Source: Flavobacteriales bacterium
Lineage (GTDB): Bacteria > Bacteroidota > Bacteroidia > Flavobacteriales_F > PHOS-HE28
Assembly: GCA_016788285.1 (NCBI GenBank)
Contig: JAEUSW010000023.1
Location: forward strand, 1 to 36,268
DNA: 36,268 bases
Direction: 5' to 3'
Shown in pieces: positions 1-8,335 of the stretch; the first letter of the stretch is position 1; every line of letters begins with the position of its first letter. The notes under the pieces were generated by a model, which saw nothing but the letters and a program-made list of their open reading frames with translations, was not told the DNA's origin and ran no database searches. The position numbers were made by a program, and so were the translations under genes.

Positions 1-749
1 TCGTTGAACCAGGTCACCAGCTCGGCGGTGTCCATCTCAGGTCCTTGGGCGTCGATCACCGGCAGCAGGCCGAGCACCTTGATGTGCATGCTGGCATGCC
101 CATCGCGAAGGCGGTGATACCCTTTGGTGGGCAGCGCCTTCATCGTGGCGTTCATCCAGAACAGCCGGGCCGGCGGATCGAACGTATTGAGCTGATCCGT
201 GCGAAACGGCATCCACGGCCCGTCCTTGGCGCGGATCTCGCCGGTGAACTCCACGTACAGGCTGCGGGGGACCGGTCTTCCGACATGCCGGCCCTTCCTT
301 AGAAAGCGCTGGACCGGTGCGGGCAGCGGTGCAAGGTCCTCCTCCCGCAGGACGCGGGCGGTCGCGACCATGGCCACCTGGCCCACCTCGTGCGCTTCCT
401 GATGATACTGCTGGCGGAAGCGATGGACCACCGCACCCAGCGCGATGACCAGGACCAGGAGCACATTGGCCACCGTGCCGAAGCGGGCATCCTGCCAATG
501 GAGCACGATGAGCACTTGCGACAGCACCACCCCGGCCAGCGCGGGGATCCACCACCGATCGCTCCGGCCCAGCATGGCCCATGTCGCGATCAGGAAAAGC
601 AGGGCGGCGAGGGCCCAGAGCAGCCCCATCGGTCGCCCGATGGGTTGTCGTAGGGCGCGGACCTCGGCCCACCCAAAGGCCTTCACCAACCCCAGGAGAT
701 GGATGAGGCCGTGGACCACCAAGAGGATAAGGAGCAGGATGCGAAGCAT
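1..749 (-). CDS. DUF6544-like membrane protein, 3' end beyond window
   Basis: The gene starts at an ATG at 749 and stays open to the left edge, so about 249 residues are visible and the C-terminus is missing. The N-terminal half has four likely membrane segments (about residues 3-23, 43-61, 68-87 and 93-110). The soluble part begins with a motif LPAPVQRFLRKG and continues with a beta-rich stretch ending TAELVTWFN. The LPxPVQRxLR motif after a small membrane domain is the pattern I associate with the DUF6544 (formerly DUF6920) family, whose function is not known. A -7-like element TAGTTTTC (758-765, one mismatch to TAnnTTTG) lies just before the start. The family call is from memory of the motif; that this is a real membrane protein gene is much surer. 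Confidence 0.75.
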   Translation of the reverse strand, partial: MLRILLLILLVVHGLIHLLGLVKAFGWAEVRALRQPIGRPMGLLWALAALLFLIATWAMLGRSDRWWIPALAGVVLSQVLIVLHWQDARFGTVANVLLVLVIALGAVVHRFRQQYHQEAHEVGQVAMVATARVLREEDLAPLPAPVQRFLRKGRHVGRPVPRSLYVEFTGEIRAKDGPWMPFRTDQLNTFDPPARLFWMNATMKALPTKGYHRLRDGHASMHIKVLGLLPVIDAQGPEMDTAELVTWFN

Positions 750-917
750 GACGAGGTGAAAACTAAGGGCGAAAAAGAAATGCCCCCTGTCGTGCGTCAG
801 GGTCGTTCGTCGATGGAATGCCCGGACCGGTCGAATCGCTGTATCCCTGCACGAAGGTGCCCGTAGGACCGGATGAGCAGAAGAGCGGCCACGATGGAAG
901 CAGATCGACACGGGAAC

Positions 918-3900
918 ATGCGGGTTCTGAAGGCACGGGCCGCCCTGATGGCGACCGTGCTGACCGCGTCCACACCGGTGGCGGCCACGCACATCAGCGG
1001 TGGCGAGATCTTCTATGAGTGCCTGGGCAACGACCAGTACGAGGTCACGCTGATCGTGTACCGCGACTGCTTCGGGGTGCAGCTGGACAACGAGGTCGAC
1101 CTGGCCTTCAACAGCCCCTGCGGCGACTTCACGGTGACGCTGGATACGCCGGACCCGGTGGAGCTCTCGCAGCTCTGCGACCTGGAGCTGCCGAACAGCA
1201 CCTGCAGCGGCGGTACCCTGCCGGGCATTGAACAGTACACCTACACCACCGTGGTGACGCTTCCGCCTTGCGACCACTGGACCATGAGCTGGATCGGCAG
1301 GAACCGGAACGCGGCGGTGGCCAACCTGGTGGACCCCGACACTGAGGCGATGTACATCGCCACCACCCTGGACAATACGGTGGACGCCTGCGACAACAGC
1401 CCGGTGCTCACGAACATCGCCAGCCCCTATGTCTGCCTCAACTACCCGGTGACCTACAGCTACGGCGGCTATGACCCGGACGGGGATTCCCTCAGCTACG
1501 CGCTCGTGGACGCGCTGGATGAGTTCGGCCAGCCGATCGCCTACGTCGCCCCGTACACGGGGAACCAACCGATCGGCGGGCTCACGATCGACCCGGTGAC
1601 GGGCCTGCTGAGCTTCACACCGATGCTCGCCGGCAACTGGGTGGTGGTGGTGGAAGTGAGCGAATGGGACTCGCTGGGCAACCTCATCGGCACGGTGATG
1701 CGCGACATGCAGTTCATTGCCTACCCCTGCATGAACGTTCCGCCGGACCCGGCCACCGGAAGCATCGGCGGATTCTCCGGCACGGCCGTCCAGACGGGTC
1801 CGAACAGCGTGGAGGTGTGCGAGTCCGGGTCGTTCTGCATGACGTTCGCCATCACCGACATCAATGCAGCGAACGTGCTGGAGGCCACCACCAACCTGCA
1901 GCAGAACCTGCCGGGCGCCACCTTCACCTACACGGGCACGAACCCCATCACCTGCACGGTATGCTGGAACGGACAGCCCGGCACGTCCGGCTTCTTCCCC
2001 TTCATCGTGCAGGTGAACGATGGCGCCTGCCCCATCCCGGCCGTGCAGACCTACGTGTACGAGATCACCGTGCTGCCCGGCATGGCCATCACGGTGGACG
2101 CCGTGGACGAGAGCTGTGCGGGTTCCCAGGACGGACAGGTGGCCGTGAGCGTCACCGCGGGCACGGGCCCCTTCCACTATACCTGGGCCAGCCTGCCGGA
2201 CACGACGCCGACGATCCAGGTGGGCGCTGGCACCTACGCCGTCACGGTCACGGACGCCAACGGGTGCGTCTCACAACCCACCGCAGCGGTCGTGAACGCG
2301 CAGGCACAACCCAACCAGGCCGATGCGGGCCCCGATCTGCTGGGCTGCCTGGACGCGCTGCCGATCGCGCTGACCGGCTCGGTGACCAACGCCACCGGCG
2401 GCATCTGGAGCGGAGGTCAGGGCACCTTCGGCGGAACGGGCCTGAGCGTCACCTACCAGCCCACGGCGGCGGAACTGAGCGCGGGCGGTGTGGACCTGCT
2501 GCTCACCACCACGGGCAATCCCCTGTGCGCGGCCGACGTGGACACGGTGCACGTGGTGCTGAGCGACGACCTGCTCAATGCCGGAGCATCGGGCACGGAC
2601 GCGCTGTGCCACGCGACCGCCACGGGATCCGCCTCCTTCCAGCCGGTGCTGCCCGGGATGAGCTTCGTGTGGAACGCGCCCGGGGCACCCACCACGCCGC
2701 AGGCCAGCGGCCTTCCCGCCGGCACCTATGCCATCACCGTGACGGACGCGGCGGGCTGCGATACCACGCTGAGCGTCACCATCGGGCAGCCGGCCGCCCT
2801 GGCCCTGGGCGCCTTGAGCGTGGTGGATGAACCGTGCGCCGGGCAGGGTGGCGGAAGCATCAGCGCCACGGTGAACGGAGGTACGGCGCCGTACACCTAT
2901 GCCTGGAGCCACGGCGCCACCACACCGTCGGTGAACGTGGGCGCCGGCACCTACACCGTGATGATCACCGATGCCAACGGCTGCGCACCGGTGAGCGGCA
3001 CGGCCACGGTGAGCGCCACGGCCCAACCCAACGCCGCCGATGCCGGTCCCGATGTGGTGGGCTGCCTGAACGAACTGCCGGTGACCCTGACGGGCACGGT
3101 GACGAACGCCACCGGCGGCACGTGGAGCGGCGGCACGGGCACCTGGCTGGGCAACGGCCTGACGGCCACCTACATGCCCAGCGCGGCCGAGGTGCAGCAG
3201 GGCGGCACGGCGCTCTTCCTCACTACCACCGGCAACCCCGGTTGTCCTCCCGATGTGGACACGGCGGTGGTGATCATCAGCAAGAGCTTCCTCAACGCAG
3301 GCATCAACGGCACGGCCACCAGCTGCCACGATGGCGCCAATGGCATGGCCCTGTTCACGCCGAACGACACGAGCTTCAACTACCTCTGGAACGACCCCGC
3401 AGCGCAGGCCACCAACCCGGCAACGGGTCTCTCCGCCGGCACCTACGCCGTGGTGGTGACGGATGCACTGGGCTGCGATACGACGATGAACGTCACCATC
3501 GGCGAACCGGCCCTGCTCCAGGCCTCGCTGACCCAGAGCGGGAACCCGCTGTGCGCGGGCGGTGCGAACGGATGGGCCACGGTGAGCGCCTCGGGCGGAA
3601 CACCGGGCTACACGTATCAATGGGACGCGGCGGCAGGGAACCAAGTGGGCCCCACGGCCAGCGGCCTGGGCGCGGGCACCTTCGGGGTCACCGCCACCGA
3701 TGCCAACGGATGCACCGTGCAGCTCAACGCGGTGCTGACCGCACCCCCACCGATCCAGCTGAGCGCCCAGGCGCCGGACACGGTGTGCGTGAACGTCCCG
3801 GTGCCGCTCACCGCTCAGGCCTTCGGCGGTACGGGCAACCTGCTCGTGAGCTGGAGCGGCATCGGCACGGGCACGCAGCTGACGCATGCCTTCAGCACCT

Positions 3901-5021
3901 CGCAGAACGTGGTGGTGACGGTGGTGGACGCCAACGGATGCAGCGGTCCGACCCTGACGCTGCCCGTGACGGTGCTTGACCTGAGCGACGCGCAGTTGGT
4001 CACCACCGGTTCCGGCACGGTGTGCCCGGGCGACACGGTGCAGGTGACGGCGCAGGTGATGGGGTATCCCTCCTCCGTGCAGCTGTTCTGGCCGCAGCTG
4101 GGCGTGTCGGGTCCCGGCCCGCACACGGTGGTGGTGAACGCCGACATGGTGCTCACGACCACGGCCACGGACCAGTGCGCCAACACGCTTCAGGCGGTGC
4201 TGCCGATCCAGGTGGACGAACCGCCGGTCTTCACCCTGCCACCGGTGTTCGCCGAGGGCTGTGCCCCGCTCACGGTGCAGTTCCCCGACACGCTGGTGAC
4301 CGGCAACCTCACCTACCTGTGGAGCTTCGGTGACGGGGAGACCTCTGCGGCCCCGGCCCCGGTGCACACCTTCCAGGCGGGCACCTTCACGGTGAGCCTC
4401 ACGGTGACCACGGCGCTGGGGTGCAGCAGCACGGCGCCGGCACCGGGCCTGGTGATCGCGCACGCGCCGCCCACGGCCGCCTTCAGCGCCAGCACCACCA
4501 GCACCGACATCGACAACGCGCTGATCCACTTCACCGACGCCAGCACGGGCGCGATCACCAGCTTCGCCTGGGACTTCGACGACGGCACCACGAGCGACCA
4601 GCAGGACGTGTCGCACCAGTTCATGGATGTGGGGCTCTTCTCCGTGGCACTGGTGGTGATGGACGTGCAGGGATGCAGCGACACGGCCTGGGTGACGGTG
4701 GAGGTGACGCCGGACCATGACGTGGTGATCCCCACGGGCTTCACCCCGAACCCCGGTGGCGGCGGTGGCGGCGGCTACGACCCGAACGACCTCAGCAACG
4801 ACGTCTTCTATCCCTTCGCCCGGTTCGTGGAGGACTTCCGCATGCGGATCTACAACCGCTGGGGCGAGCTGATCTTCGAGAGCCTCGACATCCAGCGCGG
4901 CTGGGACGGTTACTACCGCGGCCAGTTGAGCCCGCAGGACGTGTACGTGTACCAGGTGTGGCTGCGCTTCGTGGACGGCCAGGAGCGGCAGCTCGTGGGC
5001 GACATCACCCTGTTCCGATAA
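918..5021 (+). CDS. T9SS type-B cargo: SprB/PKD-repeat gliding-motility-associated C-terminal domain protein
   Basis: This is a 1367-residue secreted adhesin-like protein. I chose the ATG at 918 because it gives a clean signal peptide (MRVLKARAALMATVLTAS, cleavage near VAA/THISGG); in-frame ATGs at 873 and 894 only add a polar extension. The mature N-terminus (HISGGEIFYECLGNDQYEV) is typical of Bacteroidota surface proteins. Five SprB-like units, each ending in a GTYxVxVTDxxGC motif, occupy about residues 390-930. Two PKD domains follow (about 1100-1175 with YLWSFGDGE, and 1181-1263 with FAWDFDDG). The C-terminal 95 residues carry the type-B sorting domain (FRMRIYNRWGELIFES, GWDGYYRG, DVYVYQVWLRF). 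The expected route is Sec export, then T9SS secretion across the outer membrane, probably with the PorP/SprF protein encoded 9 nt downstream. Substrate or adhesion target cannot be read. Confidence 0.93.
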   Translation: MRVLKARAALMATVLTASTPVAATHISGGEIFYECLGNDQYEVTLIVYRDCFGVQLDNEVDLAFNSPCGDFTVTLDTPDPVELSQLCDLELPNSTCSGGTLPGIEQYTYTTVVTLPPCDHWTMSWIGRNRNAAVANLVDPDTEAMYIATTLDNTVDACDNSPVLTNIASPYVCLNYPVTYSYGGYDPDGDSLSYALVDALDEFGQPIAYVAPYTGNQPIGGLTIDPVTGLLSFTPMLAGNWVVVVEVSEWDSLGNLIGTVMRDMQFIAYPCMNVPPDPATGSIGGFSGTAVQTGPNSVEVCESGSFCMTFAITDINAANVLEATTNLQQNLPGATFTYTGTNPITCTVCWNGQPGTSGFFPFIVQVNDGACPIPAVQTYVYEITVLPGMAITVDAVDESCAGSQDGQVAVSVTAGTGPFHYTWASLPDTTPTIQVGAGTYAVTVTDANGCVSQPTAAVVNAQAQPNQADAGPDLLGCLDALPIALTGSVTNATGGIWSGGQGTFGGTGLSVTYQPTAAELSAGGVDLLLTTTGNPLCAADVDTVHVVLSDDLLNAGASGTDALCHATATGSASFQPVLPGMSFVWNAPGAPTTPQASGLPAGTYAITVTDAAGCDTTLSVTIGQPAALALGALSVVDEPCAGQGGGSISATVNGGTAPYTYAWSHGATTPSVNVGAGTYTVMITDANGCAPVSGTATVSATAQPNAADAGPDVVGCLNELPVTLTGTVTNATGGTWSGGTGTWLGNGLTATYMPSAAEVQQGGTALFLTTTGNPGCPPDVDTAVVIISKSFLNAGINGTATSCHDGANGMALFTPNDTSFNYLWNDPAAQATNPATGLSAGTYAVVVTDALGCDTTMNVTIGEPALLQASLTQSGNPLCAGGANGWATVSASGGTPGYTYQWDAAAGNQVGPTASGLGAGTFGVTATDANGCTVQLNAVLTAPPPIQLSAQAPDTVCVNVPVPLTAQAFGGTGNLLVSWSGIGTGTQLTHAFSTSQNVVVTVVDANGCSGPTLTLPVTVLDLSDAQLVTTGSGTVCPGDTVQVTAQVMGYPSSVQLFWPQLGVSGPGPHTVVVNADMVLTTTATDQCANTLQAVLPIQVDEPPVFTLPPVFAEGCAPLTVQFPDTLVTGNLTYLWSFGDGETSAAPAPVHTFQAGTFTVSLTVTTALGCSSTAPAPGLVIAHAPPTAAFSASTTSTDIDNALIHFTDASTGAITSFAWDFDDGTTSDQQDVSHQFMDVGLFSVALVVMDVQGCSDTAWVTVEVTPDHDVVIPTGFTPNPGGGGGGGYDPNDLSNDVFYPFARFVEDFRMRIYNRWGELIFESLDIQRGWDGYYRGQLSPQDVYVYQVWLRFVDGQERQLVGDITLFR
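2090..3526 (+). repeat. Two tandem ~240-codon units inside the T9SS cargo gene
   Basis: Two consecutive coding units of about 720 nt are clearly homologous. The VDESCAG and VDEPCAG motifs are 720 nt apart, and the QPNQADAGPD and QPNAADAGPD motifs are 717 nt apart. Each unit contains an SprB-like repeat, a linker with VTNATGG.WSGG and LLTTTGNP motifs, and a second SprB-like repeat ending in a GCDTT motif. A further partial unit follows to about 3715. Such units expand and contract by recombination in surface proteins. Confidence 0.85.
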
Positions 5022-5030
5022 GCGAAACGC

Positions 5031-6026
5031 ATGAAGCGAAGCCTACCCCTCCTTCTCGCGCTCGCACCGGCCGCGCTCCTGGCGCAGGACCCTCAGCTGT
5101 CGCAGTTCTTCGCGGCGCCCATGTACCTGAACCCGGCGCTGACCGGCAACACGTACCAGGACCGCATCGCCATGAACTACCGCAACCAGTGGCCGAGCGC
5201 GGTGGTGAACGCCTTCCAGACCTACGCGGCCAGCTACGAGCACCGGTCGCAGAAGCTCAACAGCGGCTTCGGGGTGATGGCCATGCGGGATGTGGCCGGC
5301 GCGAACGGACTGGCGTTCACGCAGGTGGCCGCGGCTTACAGCTATGAGGCACGCATCGACCGCAAGAGCGCGTTCCGCGGCGGGGTGCGGGCCGCCTGGA
5401 CCAACCGCAGCTACGACCCCAACAGCTTCCTCTTCGCCGATCAGGTGATCCGCGACAACGCGGCCACCAGCATCGAGAGCGGCTTCGTGCAGCAGGTGAG
5501 CTACATGGACCTGAGCGCCGGCGGCCTCTACTACAACGAGCGCTTCTGGGCGGGCTTCAGCGTGAACCACCTGAACCGTCCGCAGCAGTCGCTCTTCCTC
5601 AGCGGCGACGCACGGCTGCCGATGCGCACGAGCGTGCACACGGGCTACCGGTTCCCGCTGGACGGCCAGCGGATGGCCTACAGCAACACGGTGGGCACCT
5701 TCGCCACGCACTACAAGGCCCAGGGCAAGTGGGACCAGTTCGACGTGGGCTTCTACGTGGACCACGACAAGCTGCTGGCCGGCCTCTGGTACCGCGGCAT
5801 CCCCGGGCTGAAGGCCTATGCACCGGGCTATCCGAACAACGACGCCGTGGTGCTGATGGCCGGCTACGAGACGCCCCTGCAACTGCGCATCGTGTACAGC
5901 TACGACGTCACCATCAGCTGGCTCGATCTGTCCAGCGGCGGCGCCCACGAGCTGAGCCTCACCTACGAGTGGCCGCGCAAGGCCAAGGCCCGCAAGCACA
6001 AGATCGTGCCCTGTCCGAAGTTCTGA
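5031..6026 (+). CDS. Type IX secretion system outer-membrane protein, PorP/SprF family
   Basis: A 331-residue outer-membrane beta-barrel protein of the PorP/SprF family. The signal peptide is MKRSLPLLLALAPAALLAQ. It is followed by the family hallmark DPQLSQFFAAPMYLNPALTG and by alternating aromatic strands to the end (YDVTISWLDLSSGGAHELSL). Family members help deliver or anchor type-B T9SS cargo at the cell surface, and they are usually encoded directly after their cargo. Here the start lies 9 nt after the stop of the SprB/PKD-repeat protein, so the two are almost certainly one transcript and probably a cognate pair. The length fits the family. Confidence 0.93.
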   Translation: MKRSLPLLLALAPAALLAQDPQLSQFFAAPMYLNPALTGNTYQDRIAMNYRNQWPSAVVNAFQTYAASYEHRSQKLNSGFGVMAMRDVAGANGLAFTQVAAAYSYEARIDRKSAFRGGVRAAWTNRSYDPNSFLFADQVIRDNAATSIESGFVQQVSYMDLSAGGLYYNERFWAGFSVNHLNRPQQSLFLSGDARLPMRTSVHTGYRFPLDGQRMAYSNTVGTFATHYKAQGKWDQFDVGFYVDHDKLLAGLWYRGIPGLKAYAPGYPNNDAVVLMAGYETPLQLRIVYSYDVTISWLDLSSGGAHELSLTYEWPRKAKARKHKIVPCPKF

Positions 6027-6032
6027 CGCCGG

Positions 6033-8237
6033 TCACAGGCGGGCGGCCAGCGTGATGAAGTAGCACCGGCCCATGCCGGGCAGGAGCCCGGGGCCGGGAT
6101 ATCCACCGGACCGCCGGGTGGCGTACACCGCGTCCAGGAGGTTGTTGACCCCCGCCGATACCATGATCCTCGGGGTAGCGGACCAGGAAGCGCTGGCGTC
6201 CACCACCGTGTAGGACGGGATGCGGCCGGCCGTGGCCGATGCGTTGGGCGCCTCGGTGTTGGTGGCGTCCGTGTACACCGCATCCACCACGCTGCCCTTC
6301 GCCGCCAGGGTGAAGGCGCGGTGGCGCAGGGTGATCCCGGGGCGGAAGGTGTGCCGCGGGGCGTACTCCACACGGTTGCCCCGCACGTCACGCGCAGGGT
6401 CCGCGTCCACGGACGGGTCATCCCATCGCACATAGCGGGCATCCACGTAGCCGTAGGCCAGGGCCACCGAAAGGCTTGTGCGGGCCGTGCGGCCACTGCC
6501 CCGGCACAGGCCCACCAGGTCCACCTCCGCAAAGGCCTCCACACCCTGGCTGCGCGAGGCGCCCAGGTTGGTGCGCACGTTCACGCCGTCGCGCACCACC
6601 GTGCCCACCCGGTCGTTGATGTGCAGCAGGAACGCGCCGACGTCGAAGCTGACCACTTCACGGAAGGTGCCCCGGAAGCCGAGGTCCGCGTTGATCCCGC
6701 GCGTGTCCTTCAGGTCGGGATCGATGACGTCCGTGGTGGCCGCAGGCGTCAGGTCGCCGTAGAGCACCGGCCGGTAGGCCTGGCTGACATTGGCGTAGGC
6801 CTGTGTGGTGGCGGAGGCCCGCACCTGCATCCCGATGCCGAGCAGCAGCACCTGACGCGACCGGTTTCCGCTGTCCACCGCGCCCGTGGCGCTGATGCGC
6901 CCGTCGACGCGGGATGCGATGTGCTCCACCCGCACACCCGGCACCACGGCCACGCGTTCGGACACCGGCAGCAGGGCTTCGGCGTGGGCGGCGGCATTGC
7001 CGGTGGTGAGGGTGAGCGCGCGGCCGAAGTCGCCGGACACGGTGAGGTCGGCATCCGTTCCGGTCGTGCCCGTTCCCAGCTGGCGCCGCTGGTTCTCCGC
7101 GCTGTGGAGGCGCAGGCCGGCTGACAACTGGGCTTGGTGCCGCAGGAAGGTGAATCCCCGGCGCAACCGGACCTCGAGACCGGCGTTGGCGTACCGGTCG
7201 CGGTCCACCTGTCTGGGGGCGTAGGTCCCGGTCGCACGGTCCACGGTATCGGGGCTATTGATGCCGCGCGTGAAGCCCACGCTGTTGCGCTCGGCGAGGG
7301 TGCCGAAGAGCTTCACCTCCATCACGGTGCGGGCATCAGGCCTCCATTCCGCGGTGAGCGCCGCCACGTTCCACGGCAGCAGCAGCCAGTTGCGCGCACG
7401 GTCGGACCACCGTGGATCGGTGCGCAGCTGTGCATCCGTGAGGCCGCCGGACTGTTGTTGCACCACATCAGCGCGGGTGTAGGCCAGCCCGATCCGCAGG
7501 CGCGGCGAAACGGAGAAGCGCACCGAGGTATGGGCCGTGGTGGTGCGGTAGCGGCTGTGGGCGCGCCAGCCTTCGGCCTGGCGATGATGCAGGAAGGTGT
7601 AGTGCTGCCAGCGGCCCTGGGTGCCACCGAGGGCGGCATAGGTGTCCGTGAGCCCGTAGGAGCCCAGGGTCTGGCGCAGCTCTCCGGCGAGGGGACGGTC
7701 CGGCGCACCGCGCTTGAGCACGAAGTTCACCAGGCCGCCGAACTGGGGGCCGAAGGCGAGCGAGGCCGCGCCGCGCACCACCTCGATCCGCTCCACCGCC
7801 TCCATCGGGGGCGTGTAGTAGGCCTCGGGATACCCGAAGGCGTCCGCGCTGATGTCATGGCCGTCCTGCCGCAGGTTGAACTCCCAGCTCCGGTTGGGGC
7901 TGAGGCCCCGCGCCGCGATGCCGAGCTGGACGCCGCTGCCATCGTTCTCCCACACCGTGATGCCCGGCACTTTGGCGAAGACCTGGCGGCCATGGTTCAA
8001 CGCCAGGTCGGCGTCGAGCGCTCCCGGCGTGATCACCTCGGTGCGTTTGCCGGCGAGGATGAGCGTGCCCAGGGTATCGGCGGATGGTCGGATCCCCGTG
8101 CGGTGCAGGCTCAGCACATCGAGCGGGCGGAGCGTCAGGGTGCGCACGCTGTCAGGCCGCTGGGCGTGAACACCGAGGGGGATCAGGACCGCGGCCAACA
8201 GCCAGCGTTGCATCCGCGGCAGGACTTCTTCGAACAT
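6033..8237 (-). CDS. TonB-dependent outer-membrane receptor
   Basis: A TonB-dependent receptor of up to 734 residues without an N-terminal carboxypeptidase-like domain. The plug domain is visible at about residues 55-175 (VFAKVPGITVWENDG, RGLSPNRSWEFNLRQDG, VERIEVVRGAASLAFGPQFG). The remainder reads as a 22-strand barrel, with a late motif VNNLLDAVYATRR and a C-terminus YFITLAARL. The plug spacing recalls FecA-like ferric-siderophore or citrate receptors, but the ligand is not determined. A TTTG element sits 5 nt before the ATG at 8237 in the string TTTGCGGCCATG, the same string that precedes argS and the SpmAB fusion. The ATG at 8213 (MQRWLLAAVLIPLGVHAQ) gives a tidier signal peptide and may be the true start. 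The gene converges on porP/sprF with a 6-nt gap. Confidence 0.88.
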   Translation of the reverse strand: MFEEVLPRMQRWLLAAVLIPLGVHAQRPDSVRTLTLRPLDVLSLHRTGIRPSADTLGTLILAGKRTEVITPGALDADLALNHGRQVFAKVPGITVWENDGSGVQLGIAARGLSPNRSWEFNLRQDGHDISADAFGYPEAYYTPPMEAVERIEVVRGAASLAFGPQFGGLVNFVLKRGAPDRPLAGELRQTLGSYGLTDTYAALGGTQGRWQHYTFLHHRQAEGWRAHSRYRTTTAHTSVRFSVSPRLRIGLAYTRADVVQQQSGGLTDAQLRTDPRWSDRARNWLLLPWNVAALTAEWRPDARTVMEVKLFGTLAERNSVGFTRGINSPDTVDRATGTYAPRQVDRDRYANAGLEVRLRRGFTFLRHQAQLSAGLRLHSAENQRRQLGTGTTGTDADLTVSGDFGRALTLTTGNAAAHAEALLPVSERVAVVPGVRVEHIASRVDGRISATGAVDSGNRSRQVLLLGIGMQVRASATTQAYANVSQAYRPVLYGDLTPAATTDVIDPDLKDTRGINADLGFRGTFREVVSFDVGAFLLHINDRVGTVVRDGVNVRTNLGASRSQGVEAFAEVDLVGLCRGSGRTARTSLSVALAYGYVDARYVRWDDPSVDADPARDVRGNRVEYAPRHTFRPGITLRHRAFTLAAKGSVVDAVYTDATNTEAPNASATAGRIPSYTVVDASASWSATPRIMVSAGVNNLLDAVYATRRSGGYPGPGLLPGMGRCYFITLAARL

Positions 8238-8242
8238 GGCCG

Positions 8243-8250
8243 CAAAGCAG
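8243..8250 (-). promoter_or_regulatory. Putative -7 element of the TonB receptor gene
   Basis: CTGCTTTG on the minus strand, five nt before the ATG at 8237, matches the TTTG half of the Bacteroidota -7 consensus TAnnTTTG but not its TA. The spacing implies a very short or leaderless 5' end. Confidence 0.45.
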
Positions 8251-8335
8251 CCCCTCCCCGTGATGCGTCACAATACCACGATCGAGGTAGACGGAGGTCG
8301 CGACCGCGCACCGGCCGGCAGGTCCGCGCTCCGGC

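Noticed and set aside
2271..4718. An 815-codon open frame opposite the T9SS cargo gene
   Set aside because: It is His/Arg/Gly-rich low-complexity sequence, a typical antisense shadow of a high-GC gene with a recognisable protein on the other strand.
8238..8335. Cobalamin riboswitch before the TonB receptor
   Set aside because: The upstream gap is under 100 bp and shows no riboswitch-like conserved boxes.
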